A program made the translations under genes and the position numbers. Shown here piece by piece: positions 48,301 to 58,419 of a DNA stretch of 64,000 nucleotides (its first letter is position 1; each line of letters opens with the position of its first letter). The DNA is from Desmodesmus armatus (taxonomy: Eukaryota > Chlorophyta > Chlorophyceae > Sphaeropleales > Scenedesmaceae). The notes below the pieces were generated by a model. That model made no database searches, was not told where the DNA came from, and saw only the letters and a program-made list of their open reading frames with translations. The stretch spans positions 1 to 64,000 of the forward strand of contig VIIQ02000595.1 in the NCBI GenBank assembly GCA_007449985.2. Direction: 5' to 3'.

Positions 48301-49609
48301 CCCATCACCACTCAATGCCTGACTCCGATGTGTGGTGCAGGTGTCGCGTATTGAGCCCCGCCACAGCATCTAGTGCCTGTTGCACCTTGGCCCAGCGGTG
48401 CATAGTGCGGCCCCCTTCCCCCAATCAGCGCCGCAAAATGCGCAACTCCAGTGCACACCCCGCTGTGCTGCTGTCCTCCTACCGCAGGCGTCTCGCACCG
48501 AGCCCGACCACAGCTTCCAATGGAATGCTGTGCTGGAACTGCAGATAGTACTTGCAAATCCCCTGGCGCTGCACACATCAGCATTGCATGCCACCACCAT
48601 ACTGCCCATGCGTCCTGCACCCCACCGCTCACCACCACGTAGTCGATGCCACGCCCTGCGGCTGCCAGTTGCTCCTTGAGTGTGGCCATGAACAGGTTGC
48701 CAAACTTCTCGTGGCTGGCGTCCACCAGTGCAGTGTACTGCTCACCATAGATGAGGTAGGCATTGTACGTGGTGCCCTTCTCAAGCCTGTGGGTCCAGGG
48801 GCGCATGGGGGTCGTCAGGGGTTGAGGGAGGGGGTGTAGGTGAGTGCAGATGTGCCAAGCAAGAGAGTGCAAACAGGAGTGCTGGATGTACAACCACTGG
48901 GAGAAAAGATGTGTTGTGCAGGGTTCCACTCAAGCATTGCAGCGGCACTGCTGGGTGCTTGTGCTGGGTGCTTGTGCTGGGGGTTGCCTTGCAACAAACA
49001 CTGCTAGCAACTGCAGAGGAGGTTAACTGGTCGGCTGCCCCAACACAGCAGCAATGTAAGTGTGGCTAGCAGTACCCTACCCGAACTCAATGTCAAAACG
49101 GTCGCGGTCCCAGTCCAGGGAGCGGATCGCCACCGTGTCTGCTGCCAAGGGGAACACCTGAGTCTGCAGCTTCTTGCCATTCCACATCTCCACCTTGGAC
49201 ATGACTGGCGAGCTGGCAGTTGCCTCTGCGGTCGCTGCTGCCTCTGCTGCTACACGCTTGCTGGGCTGGGGGGCACCTGGGCGGGGTGCTGAGGCACGCA
49301 CCACCACTGCAGCACGGTGAGGTGTCCGGGCAGCTGTGCCTGCTGCTCCATGCCGGGCCACCTGTGACAATTAACAAGGAGTTCAACAGCATAACATGCA
49401 GTAAGGAGAGAATTAGCAGCGACATGGACGCAATGCATGCTGCCAGAAGCGTAGGCCATGGGTTGGAGGTCCTGCTGTGCAGCAAACGGAACATACGCAT
49501 GAGCGTGGGACGCACGCAGATCAACAGCTGCACCAACACAATGGTTGATTGCGTACCTTTGCACCCTGGTTGGGGCGATGGCCTTGCCAGAGGAGATCGT
49601 GTGCAGCAT
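41390..49609 (-). CDS. FLVB: chloroplast flavodiiron protein, FLVB type
   Basis: Seventeen exons on the minus strand: 49609-49565, 49361-49081, 48786-48633, 48128-48010, 47522-47395, 47009-46919, 46545-46485, 46132-46010, 45569-45447, 44941-44822, 44610-44530, 44062-43976, 43608-43484, 43193-43097, 42485-42384, 41970-41897 and 41513-41390. All phases close to 1935 nt (644 aa). The order is transit-peptide-like N-terminus, metallo-beta-lactamase-like diiron domain, flavodoxin domain (VLYTSDYGYSDRL) and flavin-reductase domain (LSSGLYIVTA, FVLNCLGEDD). All six diiron ligands are present: H163, E165 and D167 in HTEPDHS, H230 in NLHWPD, D249 in CDAFG, and H306 in NGHGP. Flv1/FLVA proteins lack part of this set, so FLVB is preferred. 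It reduces O2 to water at the photosystem I acceptor side, usually as a heteromer with FLVA. The first exon and its donor are the least certain part. Confidence 0.92.
42256..42325. repeat. ACAGT pentanucleotide microsatellite, 14 copies
   Basis: A perfect array of ACAGT in FLVB intron 15. A related TACTG-like run occurs in the intron of gene F near 38185-38215. Confidence 0.95.
43840..43880. repeat. partial copy of FLVB exon 12 with its donor site
   Basis: The sequence CAGATCTGTGCCTGCCTCCTCAAA at the 3' edge of exon 12 (43976 onward) recurs here about 130 bp downstream in the gene, inside intron 12. It includes the CTCACCTGGG donor context. The copied part would encode FEEAGTDLAQ. It is open but not needed for the protein. 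Confidence 0.8.
44380..44404. repeat. partial copy of FLVB exon 11 end
   Basis: CCTGGACACCCACACCCACC here matches the 3' edge of exon 11 at 44529-44550 with one or two changes. The GT donor is not kept in this copy. Confidence 0.6.
45042..45103. repeat. partial copy of FLVB exon 10 start with its acceptor
   Basis: GTTGCTGCCAGCCATGATGC repeats the 5' part of exon 10 (44913-44941) at an offset of about 130 bp, and includes a CTGCAG acceptor and the flanking GGGCAGCAGAGGG. It would encode EWIGIMAGSN, against ELVGIMAGSK in the real exon. Confidence 0.8.
45301..45432. repeat. TCTG/TCCG tetranucleotide microsatellite
   Basis: An imperfect run of GTCT and GTCC units in FLVB intron 9, just downstream (in gene direction) of the exon 9 donor. 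Confidence 0.9.
45829..45865. repeat. partial copy of FLVB exon 8 end
   Basis: ACCTGCACTTGGCCCTTCTC repeats the 3' edge of exon 8 (46008-46043) about 177 bp further into intron 8. The copy keeps a GT at the donor position (GTGTGT instead of GTGAGT) and would encode SLAVEKGQVQ. Confidence 0.8.
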
Positions 49610-51535
49610 GTTGGCAGTGTGTGAATGCAGCACACGGAAGGGGCCGCAACGTTTGTGAGACGTCTGGTCGGTACCCAAGGCGTTCAGAAATGTCGCTGGC
49701 ACGCCCTATAGCCAAGTTCGAGACGGACGTTGTAGTGTGAGTGTGTGGTTTGGTCAATACGAGCGCATAGAAGGACTAAACAAGGAACCAAATAGCAATT
49801 TGTATACGTGAGTGGCCCCTCTGTGGTGTGAAGACCCCAAAGGCCACTGTCCAAGGTTTGTTTTTCCATGGGCTTGAAATCTTCCTCTTTGGAGCAGTGT
49901 GTGTGTGTTGCAACCAGCATAGACTGTGTTCAAAGTCGTTCTTTCTTACAGCACACACACCACAACGCCCTGTCAACACCACGAGGGGGTGCAAACCCAC
50001 ACGCGATATCATGCCAGTGCATGATCCTGCATGTGGAATGTGGAATGTCATCTCTGCATAATGGTGTGGGGCACTGATACTGGTATGGAAACCATAACGG
50101 CAACTGTTCTCAGCGACATCAACTGGTGTACTCAGTGTGTCTCTACTTGCAATCACAGCGGGCCACCACATCTCCCCCTCCTCCTTCTCTGTCTGGCTCT
50201 CCTCAAAGCTTGCCGGTGGCCCCACCCGTGGTTCAACACTCAAATACTCACTTTAATAGTGTGGCTTGAGCTGCATATTCCAGCAGCATCAGCCGGGTGA
50301 CCACGCAACCACAGAGGGTGGTCATGCTTGCAATCCTTGCTGTTGCAGTGCGCAGTGCGCAGTGCGCAATTGGCGTTGCAGTGCGCAGTGCAAACACAAC
50401 ACAAACCATCATTGTCAGGCCATGCTGTAGCTGCTCTGACACCCAGGGTCTGTGACAAACAACACGGACCGTCGACGGAATGCGCCCTGTACTACACAGT
50501 GTAGGTAGCCCCTCTCCCAGACAGAAGTATCGGTTTCAACTACATGGTCATCAGTGCCCCATTCAGGAAGAGGGGCAACCAGGGGAGATCGGCCCAGTCC
50601 CACCCTCTTAGCTGTTCACTGAACAACCGCTGAGGCACCCCATCCCTTAGCGACCACCTCACCACCCATGCAGCAACAGCGCAAGCCGTCACAAAAGGCA
50701 CTACGCACGTCTGCTTTTGACACACAAACGAAGCATCGAACTATCAACCAGACCATATCAAAAAGAAAGGTAACGCAGGCCAGGCACGCCAAGGAAGACT
50801 ACACCAGGTGCAGCGCAGCAGCTTTGCAGTGTGGCAGCAGTACAAGCTGCCACAGGCTGCACCAGGCTTTTTTCAGACTTGAGAGGGGTGGACGCGCTTC
50901 GGCATCATTGAACACCCCTCCTCTGTGACATGAGGCATATATTCCATGGGGCGCGCGGTCACAACACTTTAGTACAGGCAGCATACTGCGCAGCAACAAG
51001 TGCAGCAAGTAAATCACGATTACCCACACTTGCACATGCAACTGCGCGCGCCGGCAGCACTTATGTACTACACACTTGAGTTTATGCCATTCGCGCACAC
51101 ACACCAAACCCCCTAACATGCCCGGCCTGCTTCCAGTGACCAGGGCCACCTTGCGCTACTGTATTGTGTGCTTTGGCATATGCCGGGTGACACACCCCAG
51201 CAGGTAAGTTCGAATAGCAATGCAAGCCGACACTGGTCAAGAGAACCCCATGCAGCGCAGCAAGCGCGTGGAGATAAAACATGAGCAAGTACTTTCGAGC
51301 GCGTTTGTTGGAGGGACACTGTTGCACTACAGCCCTGTATGCAGTTGCTCAGGCAGAGAGTGCCAGACACGGCAGGTGCCCCCACTCAGGCTTGCACATG
51401 CTGCTCTTCAGTCTGCCATTGTGTAACAGTCACACAATGACATGGACAGGGCTGCAAGCACAGCGTAGCTGCTGTCACCAATGCTGCCAGCAGCTGCTAC
51501 TGCAGGAGCAGAGCATGGGGCGCAGTGTGGCATGC
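49610..51535. other. FLVB 5' region and KCS 3' flank
   Basis: FLVB should be transcribed leftward from a promoter here, and the KCS 3' UTR lies near 51535. No exon chain was supported. A frame open on the minus strand up to an ATG at 49757 could provide an alternative FLVB start, but it does not match the phase of exon 2 as well as the 49609 ATG does. A CGCAGTGCGCAGTG-like short repeat lies near 50345-50395. Confidence 0.4.
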
Positions 51536-54394
51536 TTATGCGACTGCAATGTCCTCCTTTGCCGCTGCTGCATGCAGCCTGATTGTCTCCTCTGCGTTCA
51601 CGCTGCTCACACAGGACTTGGCAGTAGCCTGCAGAATGCAACAATGACGGGCAGCACACAGAGCACAGAGCAGGTTTGAATGTGATGCGCATGCACTGTA
51701 TCCACCACTGCCCAGGCACCACACAAATTGGGCACAGGGGATGAGAACCTTACTTCTCTTGGAGGCAAGGGGGATTACTTCTCTTGGAGGCGTACCAAGT
51801 CGAAGAGTGCGCATGTGGCGTGAACAGGCTATGCCCTGTCATTAGCCGCTCCAGACAACCGCGGCAAACATGCAAAAACGTCTCGCGCACCTGCTGCTGC
51901 TGCTGCTCCGGCTCGACCGAGAAGATCGACTTGTACTCCGTGCTGATGGGGCGAGGCAGATCGTGCTCCTTGAGTGGGATGCCGTTGAGGTGCGCCCAGC
52001 AGGGGTGGATTTCACGGATGTCACGCAGCGCACGCCAGAACGCCACGCCGGACTTCATGCCGCCGCCGACGCCCACCTGAAGCGCGCAAACAGCAAGCCT
52101 CAGTACAGCTGTTGTGTCTCGTCGAAAATGTCTTTTGGGGCAGGGTCCGGGCGAGGTTGTAGCAAGTGAATATTTTTCTCAAGGGCATTTGAGGGTCGGT
52201 CTGCCTTTTTTTGTTGCACAGGCATGTCTAGCATAACTTGCCCTGTGCTCCTTCCACCTTGTGGCAGGCTGCCTGAAAAAGTCACAGCACACCCATGTTG
52301 CAACCTGATAGTGCCCCACTGGGTTTCAGAGCCTCGTTGGCGCAGTTTGCCGTACCTGCAGGACCCTCTCGCCCCGCTTGACGCCGGTGGTTGACTCGAT
52401 GTAGGACCATGTGTACCAGGTGCTGGCGCTGCTGGTGTTGCCAAAGTCACGCAGGGAGGCAAAGCTGGGCATCATTGCCTCAGCGGGCAGCCTGCAGGAC
52501 AGATGCATGAACATGGCGTCAGCACAAGAACAATGCCTCAGTGGGCGTCAGCACAGGAAGATAGCCTCAGCAGGCAGCCTGCAGGACACATGCATGGAAC
52601 TGGTGTCAGAGCACACATGCGCACACCATACAAAATGTGCTACAACTACTGACTGTGCCGGGCAAGTTGTGCCTGTTCAAAACCGAAAGTCAGGCACAGT
52701 TCTGCTGCCCGATCTCTGCTGTCAGATGCAATTCTGCCAGTCATCCATCCTAGGTGTGCTACTGTGTGTGCTGTCTGTGGTGCTGCTGGAACCTGTTCAG
52801 CTGCAGCCTAGCGGTCAAGAGGCTGACTGGCAGCATGCAAGGACCCACAGGCCCACCTGAGTCCCTTCTGGATGCCTCGCAAGATTGCGTAGCCGCCAGC
52901 ATGCAGCAGGAAGTGCTCGCAGCACCTGCACAAATGGGCACAGCAGCATTGCCGTCATTGAACAAGGTGGCTGCTGTTGCCTGGTGCGAATCAGGATGTA
53001 GTACAGCACGGCCTTGTTACATCGTTACACAGCGATTAATCCCACAGTATATGTTTAGTCTGGCTTGGCAGTGCTAGGCCATGCTTAGGGCAAAGGCAGT
53101 GCTAGGCTATGTTATTAGGGACACAAGCTCCTGAGCACTGCCGACAGTCAAAACTGCGCTTTACATCGTTCAAGTTCACCCTGTGTCACTCTGTATCACT
53201 CTATATCACTCTATATCACTCAAAGAAGGCTGTGTCACTCAAAAACTCACTTTGTGTAGTCTGGCTGGTAAGGGCCGGGGCTTTTGCCACCTGTGGCGTG
53301 AGCAATGCCCTGCAACAGCACACACAGCCATGCTGATGGCACATGTCGGAGACCAATGCTGCTGGTGCTGCTGGTGCTGCTGCTGCGGCTGCGGCGGCGG
53401 CGGTGGCGGCAACAACAGCTGCTGCTGCTGCATGTTGAACTGCTGTCCTAATAAGCAGGTTCACACATGCATTGATACACGCGTGGGCTGAGGATATGCC
53501 GGTCACTGCACTGTCTGTCACATACCAGCCAATTATGTGTTGAAAGTTGCAGCAACACAACCGTGCAGCATGCATACACACCGAGCAACGCCCCTGCACA
53601 GTCAGCAGGTTCCTCACCTGCTGCATGTAGTGCAGCACTGCCTCTCCGTACTGGTACCATGTCATGATGCGGGGCGTCATCTTGCGCACGCCCTTGTCCA
53701 GGACCTTGGCAGCCTCTGAGGGCAGCGTCTTGGTGATGACCATGCCGTTGATGCCCTCCTCATCAGGCTCCCAGTTCAGGGCACTGCATGGCAAGGTTGG
53801 GTTGGTTTGGCCCTTTTGTGAGAAAGTGCTTGCAATTGGGTTCAGGCTCAACACATAAGTATGTTACTGATCGTGAATAAATGACAATTTGTTTTGGCCA
53901 GGAAACCACCACCATCAACAGAGCTGTCCATTCACGGGGAAGTGCATGTGACACACCGACACTGCCAAAGCTTCGCGGCGGTCACTTACGAGTAAGCCCT
54001 GTCACTGGCGCCAGTGTGCACGCGCAGGCACCGCTGCAGCTGGTACTTGCTCTTGCCGCGCCACCGTGGGTTGTTTGTCAGGATGGCCGCGCTTCCACCA
54101 ACACGGAACAGCGCATTCGTAACCAGAGCCTCCTTGCGCAGACCGGGATAGAAAGCCGCAGTGATGACCTCACTGGAGACGAACAGGCAGATCTTGCCGG
54201 GATGGGCGATCAGCATGTCGCGTGCGAGGTTGAGGCCGAGGACGCCCATTGCGCAGCCCATGCCGCCCATGTGGTAGGCTTGCACGTCCTCCCTCATTTT
54301 GAACATGTTGATGAGCATGGATGCGATGGAGGGGGTGGGGCAGTAGATGGATGAGTTGGTGAGGAGGATGTCGATGTCGGTGGGCTTCAGACCT

Positions 54395-54454
<60 letters not shown>

Positions 54455-56669
54455 GCAGCAGGCAGGCAGGCAGCGTTCACAACTTAGTGGCAGAAACCAC
54501 AATCCCGACGCGTGGTGCCTCAACCATGTGATGATTTGCATCATCTCACATGCATCTCGCCTTTTGGGACCCTGCCGGACTGTGCGTGGTCTATCTTCGG
54601 CGTGCTCCCTCGGTTCAGGTGTGCGCCTTTGGCTTACCCAGTCCATCAAGTGTAGAGAGTACCGCTTTGCGGTGAAAGTATCTACTTGTAACAACCTCCC
54701 CCCCAAAATGCTGCTGCTGCCTGGCACCAAGCCTGGTGTCCAGCAGAGCAGCACCCCTCTGTGACCACACACATACACACACAAAGCTGCCCTTGCAGCA
54801 GCTGCACTTGGTGAGCAGTCAGTGCCCCTCAACCCGCACAGTCTCCTGTCTTCAAGCCTACTGCATGTGTTCCTCAGTCAGTCTGTGACACACACATATC
54901 AACGTGTGTCCCTACAAGTCACACAAGTTGTCCCCCTACAGGTCACACAAGTGGTGTGCCTGCCGGTCACACCTGCACCCTGCCAGCTGCGGCAACCCCT
55001 GCAACCATCCCACCTGCTTTAAACCTGACCCTCAAACGCCCAACCGCATGATGCACCTGACTCCTGGAGACAGCCCACCTGCCCCTAACCCTTAACCCTG
55101 GAGCCTGAACCCCCAACCCTGGAGGTTGAACCCCTAACGCTGGGACCTGAACCCTTAACCCTGGAATCTGAACCCCAAACGCTGGCACCTGAACCCCCAA
55201 AACCCTGTGCCCTGCCCACCTGTCTTCCTGAGCACCTCCTCCACCACCTGGCCGTACACCATCTTTGCCTCTGCCTTTGCGTTGGTGTAGTCCGTCTTTG
55301 GCTCCTCTGCATAGATGGGGTTGAGGCATGTGGGGATGATGGTGCGGGTGGTGCTGATGCCCGAGGCAAGGAATATCTTGCTCACAAACTCGTGCTTCTC
55401 CTTTGTGCAGCACTGCAGGCGCCAAGGGGAAGCGAGGAAGACGGAGGGAAAGCAGGCGGGGTGGTGTGGTGTGGTGTGAGGCAGGTGGATGAGACCGGAG
55501 CATGCTTGAGCAGCATAGGTGGCAACTACACCTTGCTGCACATCTACAGCTGGTGCTGGTGCTGGTGCTGGTGCTGGTGCTGGTGCTGGTGCTGGTGCTG
55601 GTGCTGGTGCTGGTGCTGGTGCTGGTGCTGGTGCTGGTGCTGGTGCTGGTGCTGGTGCTGGTGCTGGTGCTGGTGCTGGTGCTGGTGCTGGTGCTGGTGC
55701 TGGTGCTGGTGCTGGTGCTGGTGCTGGTGCTGGTGCTGGTGCTGGTGCTGGTGCTGGTGCTGGTGCTGGTGCTGGTGCTGGTGCTGGTGCTGGTGCTGGT
55801 GCTGGTGCTGGTGCTGGTGCTGGTGCTGGTGCTGGTGCTGGTGCTGGTGCTGGTGCTGGTGCTGGTGCTGGTGCTGGTGCTGGTGCTGGTGCTGGTGCTG
55901 GTGCTACTGCTTTGACTGTCCCAACTGCTGATGTGGGCAGCATTCTAGGGGACCAGCGGGGGGGGGGGGGGGGGGGGGGGGCTGCTGGCTCGCCCAAACT
56001 TCATCCCTCCCCACAATTAACCACTGCTGCATTCAGCTGGAATTCTCTTCCAAGGTCTGATTGTATCAGCATTGCGGCTGGAGCTTTTGCAGCAATCCTG
56101 CACTGGCCCAACACGCTGCATGGCTAACCACCACTGCTGTCGATGCTGTCCATGTGATGTTCCCACTGTGTCATCTGTTCTACTGCAGGGTCACACACTT
56201 CAGATGCTGAAGGTTCTAAGCATTGCAGCCATCCTTTGATGCTGCAATCCACACCACCACACCAACAGCAGGTGCTGCTGCTGCTCAGCCATACAGTGAG
56301 GCCAGCTGTAGCACGTCTGCAAGCGTTGCTGCGCCCACAAAACCGAGTTGACGCTCAAAGTAAATGTTTATAACGCTGTCTGCATTCCCTGCTGCTTTCT
56401 GTGTGCATCTGCATCTTCCCGCCAATCCCGGCTGATGCAGCACCGGAGCGTTTGCTCGCACCTTCCATCTCCAAGCTACCTCCTGCAGAAACAAAGCAGT
56501 TTTATAAGAATTCTGGACATGTTTGTGACCGTTTGCTGCTCGGGAAGCTGCGAAGCTTGTTGCTTGCCTGGCTCTTCTGGTAGTCACAGAACATTCGTTC
56601 ATCAGGACAATGGAACATGGAGTAATCCACCAAATACACTGGTAGGTTTGCCATGGTGCTGCGTCCGAG
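51536..56669 (-). CDS. KCS: 3-ketoacyl-CoA synthase (FAE1/KCS family), N-terminus unresolved
   Basis: Nine exons on the minus strand: 56669-56568, 55412-55220, 54392-53990, 53783-53618, 53309-53251, 52925-52857, 52491-52356, 52076-51891 and 51628-51536. Phases close to 1407 nt (468 visible residues). Family motifs run in order: PVYLVDYSMFHCPDE, LKPTDIDILLTNSSIYCP, GGMGCAMGVLGLNLA (catalytic Cys), PDYTKCCEHFLLHAGGYAIL (catalytic His), RDFGNTSSASTWY (catalytic Asn) and GGGMKSGVAFWRALRD. The enzyme condenses malonyl-CoA with a long-chain acyl-CoA in the ER fatty-acid elongation cycle. The usual two N-terminal membrane helices should lie upstream of 56669 but were not found. The first intron (55413-56567) has a GC donor (CAG/GCAAGC) and holds a large hexamer array. 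The last exon, ending KEDIAVA, fits in phase but is less conserved. Confidence 0.88.
52532..52612. repeat. partial copies of KCS exon start
   Basis: CAGGCAGCCTGCAGGACACA at 52570 repeats the acceptor and first bases of the exon that starts at 52491 (CGGGCAGCCTGCAGGACAGA), at an offset of about 86 bp. GTCAGCACA also recurs between the two. All lie in the preceding intron. Confidence 0.75.
54394..54462. repeat. CAG triplet repeat in KCS intron
   Basis: Nearly pure GCA/CAG units directly upstream (in gene direction) of the exon that begins at 54392, so the repeat forms the sequence at that acceptor site. Confidence 0.9.
55095..55205. repeat. 21 bp minisatellite, 5 copies
   Basis: Units of the form CTGGAGCCTGAACCCCCAACC repeat five times with changes, in the KCS intron between exons 55412-55220 and 54392-53990. 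The CCCTAACCC-like strings resemble telomere repeats only superficially. Confidence 0.8.
55549..55905. repeat. 357 bp GCTGGT hexanucleotide array
   Basis: About 59 perfect copies of GCTGGT in the GC-AG intron of the KCS gene. Because the unit is a multiple of three, the frames stay open and would encode Ala-Gly, Leu-Val or Cys-Trp dipeptide repeats on the plus strand and Ala-Pro on the minus strand. None of these is credible as a protein here. Confidence 0.97.
55958..55981. repeat. poly-G run of 24
   Basis: An uninterrupted G24 on the plus strand, 52 bp from the hexamer array in the same intron. Confidence 0.9.
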
Positions 56670-58419
56670 CTGCACAGGATGGGGCGAAATGAGGCGTGAG
56701 GGGTGCCGGGAGGGATGAAATGGGTCCTGACACCCAAGAAAGATGTGATGAGGGGGTGAAATGACGTTGAATGTGAACCTGAGGGGTCCCCTGCTTCTGC
56801 TTTGAGTAGGAAGGCGGACGGACGCAGGCCAGCCGAGCCGGTTTTTCTTGCCTAATCCTTTTGTCACACGAGCTGACAGCCAGGCTCGTGTTGTTTTGGA
56901 GTTGCAACAACAATTGAGATATTGTGGGAAGTGCATCGAGACTGAGGCGCTTCGATCCACGTGGTCAAGTTTCAGGTAGGATGACTATGGAAGGGACCAG
57001 GAAGGTGCCAGCAATACCAACTAACCAAGAGGCCTCAGCTGTGATGGACTGATTAAGTGCTTCGATCGCCCATAACGAGTCAAAAACAGCATAATGTCGC
57101 AGTAGGGCGGTATGGTCTGGGCGTGGACTGACAGGGCTTGACCAATTCACCAACAGCGGTAGCCACCAGCAGCACCCCGGCCAATTTGCAGAAATGGTTT
57201 CACGCATGAGACATCACTTGATCAAATGGCAAACTGCCTGATGATGCCCGACCTACATGCAATCGATGCAAAGCTCGCCATGAACAGGCCACCCCATGCA
57301 CAGCAGGGAAGTGAAGCAGGGGTCATGCATGCGCGGCACTCATCACCAGGTTGAAGGTGATGTCAACAGAACCTTCAGCTGCAAGCATCCACAGATTATT
57401 AAAAGCCAATGACACGCCCAACTGCAGATGAAGCTTGCACAATGGACGCCTTTGCAGCGCCCAAGCAGCAACAACAACATAAAGCAGCAAAGAATGCACG
57501 CAGTGTGATCACATGCCTCCAGCCAACCTACACTGTAGGGCACACAACTCAACACATGAACCAAGATATTTTGATGTGTCCACATATGCTCTTTAGCCCA
57601 ACTTTTTACAGTGGGAGCCTGCCTACCAGACCTTGACAGTAAGCGTGGAGATCTGTGCAAGCCCAGTTCTCAGCAGCATCAAACAGACAACCCCGGGAAC
57701 TCAGCACCTGGCACCAAATTTTGAATACGCTCACAAAGTGATCACACACGTAGGCACAAGAAACATGTATCTCACCCATCAACCAGGGCATATATGCCAT
57801 ACCATGGTATGCCAGCACAACTCTGCATGCAGCCATGGGGCAACATGTGACTCAAGGCTAGCCAGCCTGGCAGGTCTGTAAGTTAGGGGCATCACCCAAA
57901 ACCACCGCCACAAGAGCTGCTGCTGCGTCGACTCGCTCCATCCAGATGATTCTCGCGCAGCTGCTGCGTCTCTGCTACCCCTGCACAGCCTCAGCCTCAC
58001 ACACCACCATCCTCCTCCTCCTGCTGCTGTTGGTGCACCCTGGTCCCTTTCTTCTGGGACTTGGGGTGACATTCAGCCCTAGGCTGCCTTCCTCGGGCAC
58101 TTACTCAGCGCCCATCTGGCGCTGTGCTGGCCCGTCTCACACGGCTGCCCTAGGCTGCTGTTGCACCACAAGACACACAAGGCAGCCCCGTGCCCCTCAC
58201 ATTGCTGCCTCTGCGGCGTCCTGCTGCTGCTGTACCAGCTGCTCCACGTGCTTTGTGGCCACCTCAACACATGTGTCAGCTGCTGGCAGCACCCCTCTCC
58301 AACAGACACACAACTCAGCCACTTGCCCCTCACAAGGCTTGTTGTTTCGGGCTTTTACCAGGGGAGGCAGATTCCCATCGGCTGGCCACAAACACAGCAA
58401 TCAGGCAAATCCAACTGCT
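56670..58419. other. KCS upstream region, no settled exon
   Basis: The missing KCS N-terminus should be here or within 56670-56960, where the frame of the first exon stays open to an ATG at 56960. A hydrophobic reading (KLAGVLLVATAV, about 57151-57188, minus strand) precedes a GTGAAT but does not join the next exon in phase. A short reading EGSVDITFNLVMSAAHA with a stop follows a CAG acceptor at about 57360-57307 and has no assigned gene. Confidence 0.4.
58190..58245. repeat. partial copy of the hydrolase terminal exon
   Basis: On the minus strand this reads EQLVQQQQDAAEAAM then a stop, nearly the same as the end of the hydrolase gene (EQLVQQQQDAEEAM) at 58420-58465. A weaker third version may lie near 58005-58050. 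Confidence 0.75.

Noticed and set aside
55081..55205. Interstitial telomere repeat
   Set aside because: CCCTAACCC-like strings occur, but the true unit is a degenerate 21 bp minisatellite, not a short telomeric repeat.
55155..56127. Long dipeptide-repeat proteins on both strands across 55.5-55.9 kb
   Set aside because: They are translations of the GCTGGT hexamer array, which keeps frames open. The region is an intron of the KCS gene.
57307..57360. Terminal exon EGSVDITFNLVMSAAHA of the hydrolase
   Set aside because: The hydrolase already closes in phase with an exon ending at 58420, and nothing links this short reading to a gene.
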